Assembly: GCA_029932895.1 (NCBI GenBank)
Contig: JAOZPF010000130.1
Span: forward strand, 1-8,115
DNA length: 8,115 bases
Source of the DNA: Anaerolineae bacterium
Lineage (GTDB): Bacteria; Chloroflexota; Anaerolineae; B4-G1; DUEL01
Reading direction: 5' to 3'
Below are positions 1 to 5,394 of this stretch, piece after piece; the stretch's first letter is position 1; every line of letters starts with the position of its first letter. The position numbers and the translations under genes are program-made. The notes beneath the pieces were generated by a model. It was not told the origin of the DNA, did not search any database, and saw only the letters and a program-made list of their open reading frames with translations.

Positions 1-3000
1 GTGCCGGGCCGTACTCAGAGTCCAAGCGAATGGCCGTCTCGATCTCGCGCACCGCTTCGGCGTGGCGTTCCAGGCGGCGCAGCAGCTTGCCCTTGTTCAG
101 ATGATACAGCGGCTCCGCCGAGTTCAGCGCCACCGCCCGATCGTACTCGCGAAGAGCCTTCTCCTGGTCACCGTTACGCTCATAGACGTTGCCCAGTTCG
201 TTATGCAGGGTCGCGTTAGCCGGAGCGGTCTCCAGGCCAGCCTCCAACTCGGCCAGTGCCTCCTCGTACAGCCCCTTGCGCAGGTAGATCGAGGCGGTCT
301 TTTGTCGATAGGCCACCTCCTGAGGGGCCATCTCGATCGCTTTCCAGTACCGATTCAACGCCTCCTCGTGGTCGCCCTCCGCGGCGGCGATCTCGCCCAA
401 CTGGGCATAGATCGTGGGATCGGAAGGGGCCAGTGCGGCGGCCCGCTGGGTGGCGGCTTTGGCCTCCTCCAGGCGACCCAGGCGATAAGCCAGGCGGCCC
501 AGCTCGGCCTGGAAAGTGGAATTGTCGGGGGCGAGGGAGGCTGCCTGCCGGAGGGCGCGGAATGCCTGCTGCTGCTCTCCCTGCCGAGCGTATGCCAGCC
601 CCAGGTGATAATGAACTGCCGCCTCCTGGGGCAAGAGGTCCCGCGCCGTCTGAAGGAGGGGGAGCGAGTCCTCGTACCGGTCCAGCTTTTGGTAGAGGAT
701 GCCGGCGCGGAGGGCGTATTCCCCCTCTCCTGGCTCCAGCCGGGCGGCCTTTTCGTAAGCGGACGCGGCCTCCTTGTAGGCGTGCATCTCCTCGTAGATA
801 CTGGCTTGCAGCGCGTACGCCTGACCATAATCCGGTTTCAGCTCGACGGCGAGTTGGAGCATCTCCAGGGCATGTTCGTGGCTACGCAGTTGGACATACA
901 TCGCGCCCAGGCTGTAATAGTAGAGCGGCTCGCTGGGGTTTAGGGAACAGGCGAGAAGGTATTCCTCCTGCGCTTCCCTCAACTGGTCCAGCGCCTGGTG
1001 GACGATGCCCTTCTGGTGGTGGATCGCCCCGTCGCCGGGGGCGAGGGTGGCGGCCTGTTCCAATTCGGCCAGTGCCTCCTCGTACCGCTCCAGGTGGTAG
1101 AGAGCGCGCCCGGCGCGGTGGTGGTGGGAGGCAACGTCGGGCTCGAGGGCCAGGGCTTTGTGGGCCTCCTCCAGCGCTCCGGTGTGCTCGCCGAGAGCGG
1201 TCAGGGTTTCAGCCAGGTGACCGTGCCATTCGGCCTGATCGGGCGATAGCTCCACCGCGCGGCGCAGGTGGTGGAGCGCCTCGTCGTACCGCCCCGCACG
1301 GTGAAGGGCCAGGCCAAGATGGTGGCGATAGGCGGGGTCAGAGGGTTCAATAGTCATTGCTTGCTCGATCTCTTGGTACGCTTCCTCCCAGCACTCCATC
1401 CTCTCGTACACCGTGCCCAGCTCGTCGAACCACGCCGCCTGATCAGGCCGCAGGGCCAGGGCACGCCGCAAATAGTCGGCCGCCTGCTCATACCGGCCCT
1501 GCCCGACCAGCACAGCGCCGGCGTCGTGGTAGAGGTCGCCATCCTCTGGGGCCAGTTGGATACCGTGCTCCAGCGCTTCCAGCGCCTCGGCGTATCGGCG
1601 TTGGCGGTAGTAGGCGCGGGCAATCTCGCGGTACGGCTCCACCCATCCCGGGCTTTGCTCGCGGGCCTGTTCCAGCACCTGCACCGCTGCGCCATGTTCC
1701 CCCAGGCGGTTGAGCGTGGCTCCCGCCTCAAGGAGGTACTCGGTCGTCGCCGGGCGATAGTTCAACGCCTGCTGGAACGCTTCCAGAGCCTGTTCCTCAT
1801 CCCCCTGCTCGCGGAGGGCCAACCCCAGCTCACACCACGCCTCAGCGCACACCTGCCCCGCCTCTTGGAGAGCCGCCTGCAATTCGGCCATCGCCTCCGC
1901 GTGGTGTCCCATCGCACGACGGATGACCCCAGCGTTATAGTGCCGGGCCACGCGGGCCGGCTGCCACTCTGGCCCAGCGTGGTCCGCATCTGGCTCAGCC
2001 CGCCGGCAGAGCGGAAGTGAGGGACCGGCAACGGACGGGGTGGAGAGGGCGGCCTGCAAGACCTGGGCGGCGGCCGTCGTCGCCCCCAACTCCTTGAGCG
2101 CCATGCCCAGCCCGTAGAGCGTGGGCACGGGGAGATCCATCTGTAGCAGCCCCGCCAATCGTACCCGCGCTTCCTGCTCCCCCTCGTTCCCCGCCAGACA
2201 GCGGGCGGCTAGCCGGGTGGTATCGTGACCGGCCTGGAGCAGCGCGCCGAGCAGCGCCGAGCGGTCGGGAGAGAGAGCATAGAGCTGGAGGAGCGGCCCG
2301 CGCCACTTGGTCAACGCCTCCCGTCGCTGAACGAATGGGGTCAGGTCTAGCTGGTTGTTCAGCCGGTCCCCCAGCGCTATGGCGGCGAAGAAATCCTGCA
2401 ACAGAGGGTCGGCAAAACCGATCCGCTGCCCGTCCTCCGACCCGACCAAGCCAGAGTGGAGAATCTCGTCGAGCCGCTGGCCGGCATCGCCCACGATATC
2501 GGCCGCGGCCGGGCGGTCCACGTCGGCGGCCCGGGTTTGCTGCAAGACGAACGCCAACCCAGCCAGACCGCGCCCCGTGGTCGCCAGCCAGCGCGCGAAC
2601 GAATCCTTGTCCATCCCCAAGCCCATTCGCAACCCTCGCCGGATGACGAGGCTGCGGCTCCACCAGGGGGCCTCCTGCTCGGGAGAGGAGGCCAGGGCAA
2701 GGACAGCCTGGAGAAAAAGAGGGATGTGGGCCAGCCGCCACAGCCCGCCGTCACGGCGCAGCTTGGAATCCAGCTCCACCGCCTGGGTACCCAGCGCGTG
2801 CTGGCGCAGGAAACGGCTCGTCGCTGCGTCGCTCAGAGGAAGGAGAAAGAGAAATGGCATGTCGCCCAGCCAGGGCCGGTAAGTGGACAAGAGCGACGTG
2901 CGGCAGCCGACGACCACGCGGGCATCTAGCCCCACAGTGGGACGGGCTGCCAGCCAGGTACCGAGAGCGTCAATAGCTCGCTCGTCGGTGAGCCGGTCGA

Positions 3001-3415
3001 GATTGTCCAGCAGAAACAACGTGGCATGCTGCTCCAGGACCGCTTGCAGGTCGGTCTCGGTAGCCGCCGGCAGATAGCGCCGCAGGGCAGCCAGCAGCAA
3101 GCCTGGTATCCCGCTGTCGCCCTCCAATTGGGCCAGGTCGAGGTAAAAAGGAAGCGGCGTTTCCGGCGCTGACGACCGGGCTTGCTCGACGCACTGCCAG
3201 GCCAGGCGGCGCAACAGCGTCGTCTTGCCCGCTCCCAGGTAGCCGTGAACCACCACCCGCTCCATCCGCCCGACCGCTTCCAACCCGTCCGCCGGGTCTG
3301 CGGCTGGGGTGGCAGCCACCTCCAGAGGAGCATACCGCCCGCTGGCAGCGGCAAGGCGGCTCTCCTCCCGGAGAGCTTGCAAATACTCCTGCGCGAGCGA
3401 CCGCTGACCCGTCAT
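1..3415 (-). CDS. NACHT-family STAND NTPase with a long C-terminal TPR array (3' end outside window)
   Basis: Frame open from ATG at 3415 to the window edge: 1138 codons without a stop, C-terminus missing. Residues 1-50 are a short polar lead-in with no effector domain I recognise. NACHT core: Walker A GYLGAGKT (58-65), Walker B-like LFLLDNLD (133-140), a sensor-1-like arginine in VVVGCRTS (R172), a 'IPLFLQ' segment near 228-236 matching the NACHT P-L-x-L motif, and 'FADPLLQDFFAA' near 333-344 matching the conserved F-x-H-x-x-x-Q-E-Y-F-A-A-type motif. About 19 tandem 34-residue TPRs follow (490-1135). Family knowledge: STAND NTPases are ATP-dependent switches that oligomerise when the C-terminal repeats sense a ligand. 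Its start overlaps the stop of the two-TM gene (ATGA) with no clear Shine-Dalgarno, so translation is probably coupled. The trigger is unknown; defence or signalling are both possible. Family call is firm, role is inferred. Confidence 0.9.
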   Translation of the reverse strand, partial: MTGQRSLAQEYLQALREESRLAAASGRYAPLEVAATPAADPADGLEAVGRMERVVVHGYLGAGKTTLLRRLAWQCVEQARSSAPETPLPFYLDLAQLEGDSGIPGLLLAALRRYLPAATETDLQAVLEQHATLFLLDNLDRLTDERAIDALGTWLAARPTVGLDARVVVGCRTSLLSTYRPWLGDMPFLFLLPLSDAATSRFLRQHALGTQAVELDSKLRRDGGLWRLAHIPLFLQAVLALASSPEQEAPWWSRSLVIRRGLRMGLGMDKDSFARWLATTGRGLAGLAFVLQQTRAADVDRPAAADIVGDAGQRLDEILHSGLVGSEDGQRIGFADPLLQDFFAAIALGDRLNNQLDLTPFVQRREALTKWRGPLLQLYALSPDRSALLGALLQAGHDTTRLAARCLAGNEGEQEARVRLAGLLQMDLPVPTLYGLGMALKELGATTAAAQVLQAALSTPSVAGPSLPLCRRAEPDADHAGPEWQPARVARHYNAGVIRRAMGHHAEAMAELQAALQEAGQVCAEAWCELGLALREQGDEEQALEAFQQALNYRPATTEYLLEAGATLNRLGEHGAAVQVLEQAREQSPGWVEPYREIARAYYRQRRYAEALEALEHGIQLAPEDGDLYHDAGAVLVGQGRYEQAADYLRRALALRPDQAAWFDELGTVYERMECWEEAYQEIEQAMTIEPSDPAYRHHLGLALHRAGRYDEALHHLRRAVELSPDQAEWHGHLAETLTALGEHTGALEEAHKALALEPDVASHHHRAGRALYHLERYEEALAELEQAATLAPGDGAIHHQKGIVHQALDQLREAQEEYLLACSLNPSEPLYYYSLGAMYVQLRSHEHALEMLQLAVELKPDYGQAYALQASIYEEMHAYKEAASAYEKAARLEPGEGEYALRAGILYQKLDRYEDSLPLLQTARDLLPQEAAVHYHLGLAYARQGEQQQAFRALRQAASLAPDNSTFQAELGRLAYRLGRLEEAKAATQRAAALAPSDPTIYAQLGEIAAAEGDHEEALNRYWKAIEMAPQEVAYRQKTASIYLRKGLYEEALAELEAGLETAPANATLHNELGNVYERNGDQEKALREYDRAVALNSAEPLYHLNKGKLLRRLERHAEAVREIETAIRLDSEYGPA
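11..1948 (-). repeat. Array of 19 tandem 34-residue TPR units within the NACHT protein
   Basis: Reading residues 490-1135 of the NACHT protein gives 19 consecutive units, each exactly 34 residues, without spacers. Units show the TPR pattern: a small residue/Leu-Gly near position 8, Tyr or hydrophobic near 11, Ala at 20, a hydrophobic near 24, Ala near 27 and Pro near 32 (examples: 'YEEALAELEQA', 'RYDEALHHLRRA'). A twentieth unit appears to begin at the window edge. TPRs form a right-handed superhelix that binds peptides or proteins; this array is long enough for more than two turns. At DNA level it gives a 102-bp periodicity, and the opposite strand carries many spurious open frames. Confidence 0.9.
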
Positions 3416-3726
3416 AGCCCGTAGATCATCCAGTAGGCCACCGCGCAGAGAGTAGCTCCAGCCAGGCAGAGGAACACACCGATGCCGACGGAGGTGCGGA
3501 CTAGCTGGTCGATCGCGCGGACCAATCCAGATAGCGCCTCGACGAGAGGGACCAATCCCGCGTCGGCGATAGCCTTACTGGTGACCCTGGCGGAGTGGGC
3601 CGAGATATTTCTGAGCGCTTGCTGGTACCGCCTGGAGAGAATGGTCCAGAACCCCGCCGTGCACGAGATCACGCCCAGCACAAAGAGTGTGATCGCCATA
3701 CCGATTTGAATGTCTCTGATGTTCAT
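3412..3726 (-). CDS. Small protein with two predicted transmembrane helices, coupled to the NACHT gene
   Basis: A 104-residue protein starting MNIRDIQIG. I do not recognise the family. Two hydrophobic stretches are clear: about residues 9-30 (GMAITLFVLGVI...) and 80-103 (VGIGVFLCLAGATLCAV...), joined by roughly 50 mostly amphipathic helical residues (31-79) with R32, R33 and R39 just after the first helix, so the loop may be cytoplasmic. There is no signal peptidase site and no enzymatic motif. The start at 3726 is preferred over GTG at 3819 because it has a purine-rich ribosome site (AAGGGAAGGG) and lies downstream of the sigma-54 promoter, while 3819 lies upstream of it. Its stop TGA overlaps the ATG of the NACHT gene, implying a common transcript and coupled translation. 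It may be a membrane anchor, pore-forming effector or regulator of the NACHT protein; that is inference. Confidence 0.8.
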   Translation of the reverse strand: MNIRDIQIGMAITLFVLGVISCTAGFWTILSRRYQQALRNISAHSARVTSKAIADAGLVPLVEALSGLVRAIDQLVRTSVGIGVFLCLAGATLCAVAYWMIYGL

Positions 3727-3761
3727 AGGCACCCTTCCCTTGTCGAGTTCCGGCCTGTCAT
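3723..3761 (-). CDS. Possible 12-codon leader peptide upstream of the two-TM gene
   Basis: In the presumed leader of the NACHT operon, ATG at 3761 opens a 12-codon frame (MTGRNSTREGCL) whose TGA overlaps the ATG of the membrane-protein gene as ATGA, the same arrangement as the next junction. A GGGAGG Shine-Dalgarno-like sequence lies 8 bases before its ATG (3770-3775). With the predicted +1 near 3777 that site falls at the very start of the RNA, which is tight. It could couple translation into the downstream gene or be chance. The peptide has no run of one amino acid suggesting attenuation. Confidence 0.25.
   Translation of the reverse strand: MTGRNSTREGCL
3732..3741 (-). promoter_or_regulatory. 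Ribosome binding site of the two-TM gene
   Basis: The minus strand reads AAGGGAAGGG followed by five bases and then ATG (3726). The purine-rich match and spacing decide the start codon of the small membrane protein. Confidence 0.6.
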
Positions 3762-3787
3762 ATCCGACGCCTCCCTCATTTACATGC

Positions 3788-3804
3788 TGCAAGAAACGTG
3801 CCAA
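3788..3804 (-). promoter_or_regulatory. Sigma-54 (-24/-12) promoter of the two-TM/NACHT operon
   Basis: The minus strand reads TTGGCACGTTTCTTGCA. It matches the established sigma-54 consensus (YTGGCACG-N4-TTGCW) at every defined position I checked: the -24 GG is at 3802-3801, the -12 GC at 3790-3789, exactly 12 bases apart. The predicted +1 is near 3777, giving a leader of about 50 bases before the membrane-protein ATG. It lies 220 bases beyond the stop of the NtrC-type activator gene and faces the NACHT operon. Sigma-54 promoters need an ATP-hydrolysing enhancer-binding activator, and one is encoded next door. Confidence 0.85.
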
Positions 3805-3820
3805 CCTGGCGGCTGGCACG
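3797..3820. repeat. Inverted repeat overlapping the -24 element
   Basis: CGTGCCA (3797-3803) and TGGCACG (3814-3820) are perfect 7-bp inverted arms separated by 10 bp. One arm is the -24 box of the sigma-54 promoter itself. The plus-strand copy of TGGCACG has no TTGC at the right distance, so it is not a divergent promoter. The palindrome could be an operator, a decoy for sigma-54, or coincidence. Confidence 0.4.
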
Positions 3821-3861
3821 GTGGGGAGAGCGCAAAAAGAAAGCAGGGGAAAATCGCGTCA

Positions 3862-3910
3862 CCCCCCACATATGCCGTCCACGCAGGACACCACCGGCAT
3901 ATATGGGGGG
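3862..3910. promoter_or_regulatory. 16-bp inverted repeat, candidate upstream activator (enhancer) site
   Basis: Plus-strand arms CCCCCCACATATGCCG (3862-3877) and CGGCATATATGGGGGG (3895-3910) are complementary at 15 of 16 positions, with a 17-bp spacer that itself contains GTCC/GGAC arms. The centre (3886) is about 109 bp upstream of the predicted sigma-54 start, within the usual -80 to -150 range for NtrC-type enhancer sites. Arm centres are 33 bp apart, close to three helical turns. The likely ligand is the activator encoded at 4024-5394. It could instead form an RNA hairpin in read-through transcripts, but no U-run follows it directly. Confidence 0.5.
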
Positions 3911-3947
3911 AGGGAGAGCGGTCAAAGAGAAGGAGGGAGGGAGGGTC
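3905..3947. other. Purine-rich, G-run tract upstream of the sigma-54 promoter
   Basis: The plus strand is almost all purine, with G-runs including GGAGGGAGGGAGGG near 3930-3943 and a G6 run at 3905-3910. A G-quadruplex or triplex could form on the strand that is template for the NACHT operon. It lies between the terminator-like repeat and the candidate enhancer. No function can be assigned from sequence. Confidence 0.3.
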
Positions 3948-3986
3948 ACGGCTTTGGGGGGGCGAGCCCCTAGCAGAAAGAAGAAC

Positions 3987-4021
3987 GGGGGAATTTTCCC
4001 CACCGGTGGGCAAAATCCCCC
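3987..4021 (-). terminator. Terminator-like inverted repeat after the activator gene
   Basis: Beginning two bases after the activator stop codon, arms of 17 and 18 bases pair with one bulge and one mismatch around a perfect 12-bp palindrome (CCCACCGGTGGG, 3999-4010). On the minus strand the structure is followed by GTTCTTCTTTCT, pyrimidine-rich but not a pure U-run. Its position suggests termination of the rpoN-activator transcript, which would leave the downstream operon dependent on its own promoter. As a palindrome it could also be a protein-binding site. Confidence 0.5.
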
Positions 4022-4023
4022 AC

Positions 4024-5394
4024 TCAGGCGAGACCGTATTTCTCGATGCGGTAGCGCAACTGGTCGCGGGTCATCGATAGCAACTCGGCGGCTTTGCTCT
4101 GGTTGCCATTTGCCCGCTCCAATGCCTCCCTGACCAAGCTCTTTTCCAACTGCGAGACCATATCCCCCAAGTTGATCCCCTCCGGGGGCAGTCGAGGGGA
4201 GCGCATCTCGCCCAGGGAGAGCGTCGCCCCATCCAGCTCGGCGGGGAGGTGCGCCGGCTGGATCTCGCGCCCATCGCAGAGCACCATCGCCCGCTCGATG
4301 ACATTCCTCAACTCCCGAATGTTGCCCGGCCAGGAGTAACTCTGCATCAAGCGCATCGCCTCGCTAGAGATGGCGGTGACGGTCTTGCCCATCGCCTGGC
4401 TGAACTCGGCGATGAAAGAAGTAACGAACAGGTCCAGGTCCCCAATGCGGGCACGCAGGGGGGGCAGGTGGATCACCATCACTCCCAGCCGATAATAGAG
4501 GTCCTCGCGGAAGGCACCATCTCTGATAGCCGCCTGCAGGTCGCGGTTGGAGGCGGCGATGAACCGCACGTCCACCTTGATGTCACTCGTGCCGCCGATG
4601 CGGCGCAGGGTCTTGTTCTCCAGAACGCGCAGTATCTTGGCCTGCATCCGCGGCTGCATCTCGCCGATCTCGTCGAGAAAGAGCGTGCCGCCATCGGCCA
4701 TCTCCAGCAGCCCCTTTTTCCTCCGCTGGGCGCTGGTAAAAGCGCCGGCCTCAAAGCCGAACAACTCGCTTTCCAGCAGAGTTTCGGGGATGGCGGCGCA
4801 ATTGATGACCACAAAGGGCTTGTCCGCCCGCGGGCCGCGCTGATGGATGGCGCGGGCGACCACCTCCTTGCCGGTTCCACTCTCTCCCTGAATAAGGACC
4901 GTGGCCTCCCCCTGGGCTATTCTGTCCACCAACTGCTCGATGCGTCGCATCTCCTTGCTGCGGCCCACGATCCACGGGTGAGGGTATCCTCCCGATTTGT
5001 GGCGCAGACGCTCGATCTCGCGCCGCATCGTCAGCTCCTTCAACGCCCGACTAACCGTCAGCTTGAGCCTGGAGACATCGGTCGGCTTGGCGATATAATC
5101 GTAGGCCCCCAGCTTCATCGCCTTGACAGCGCTGGGTACACCGCTGAAGGCGGTGAGCATGATGACCTGTACCCCAGGTTCTGTCTGCTTGACATCCTGC
5201 AAAATTGATATGCCACTCCGGTCCGGCAACATAAGGTCCAGGACGATGACATCCACAGGCTTGGCCCGCAGCAGGGCCAAGCCCTCCTCCCCCGTGGCAG
5301 CACTCAGGATCTCGTACCCCTCCTCGGCGAGAACGCTGCCGAGATAGGAACGGATCATCCCATCGTCGTCGATGACAAGCACTGTAGCTGTCAT
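4024..5394 (-). CDS. NtrC-family sigma-54-dependent response regulator (enhancer-binding protein)
   Basis: 456 residues, full length for the family. Receiver domain about 1-118: acidic pocket D9-D11, phosphoacceptor D53 in VIVLDLMLPD, T81, K103. AAA+ domain about 142-380: Walker A GESGTGKE (170-177), the sigma-54-contact loop as GAFTSA (217-222) instead of GAFTGA, Walker B GGTLFLDEIGE (235-245), arginine-rich FREDLYYRL (295-303), sensor II WPGNIRELRN (355-364). C-terminal Fis-type HTH about 415-455 (NQSKAAELLSMTRDQLRYRI). It should bind an enhancer as an oligomer and use ATP to open sigma-54 promoters after phosphorylation. No histidine kinase is present in the window, so its partner is unknown. 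Its ATG overlaps the rpoN stop by one base (TGATG). The obvious nearby target is the promoter at 3788-3804. The specific orthologue name cannot be given. Confidence 0.95.
   Translation of the reverse strand: MTATVLVIDDDGMIRSYLGSVLAEEGYEILSAATGEEGLALLRAKPVDVIVLDLMLPDRSGISILQDVKQTEPGVQVIMLTAFSGVPSAVKAMKLGAYDYIAKPTDVSRLKLTVSRALKELTMRREIERLRHKSGGYPHPWIVGRSKEMRRIEQLVDRIAQGEATVLIQGESGTGKEVVARAIHQRGPRADKPFVVINCAAIPETLLESELFGFEAGAFTSAQRRKKGLLEMADGGTLFLDEIGEMQPRMQAKILRVLENKTLRRIGGTSDIKVDVRFIAASNRDLQAAIRDGAFREDLYYRLGVMVIHLPPLRARIGDLDLFVTSFIAEFSQAMGKTVTAISSEAMRLMQSYSWPGNIRELRNVIERAMVLCDGREIQPAHLPAELDGATLSLGEMRSPRLPPEGINLGDMVSQLEKSLVREALERANGNQSKAAELLSMTRDQLRYRIEKYGLA

Noticed and set aside
1..1948. Periodic repeats that might suggest a CRISPR array or DNA satellite
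   Set aside because: The 102-bp period is explained by TPR codons in one continuous reading frame. Units are diverged, with no identical short repeats separated by unique spacers.
62..2020. Several long plus-strand open frames opposite the TPR region
   Set aside because: They are the antisense of a GC-rich repetitive coding frame. The minus-strand frame reads as clean TPR units throughout, and the plus-strand products show no recognisable domains.
3727..3819. N-terminal extension of the two-TM protein from GTG 3819
   Set aside because: It would start upstream of the sigma-54 promoter, overlaps its -24 region, and lacks the good ribosome site present before ATG 3726.
3814..3831. Divergent sigma-54 promoter on the plus strand from the second TGGCACG
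   Set aside because: No TTGC-like -12 element occurs at the required distance, and no gene lies on the plus strand downstream.
3780..4133. Small open frames on both strands across the intergenic region
   Set aside because: Composition is dominated by G-runs and low-complexity Pro/Arg/Gly; they overlap the promoter, enhancer and terminator-like structures and have no ribosome sites that stand out.
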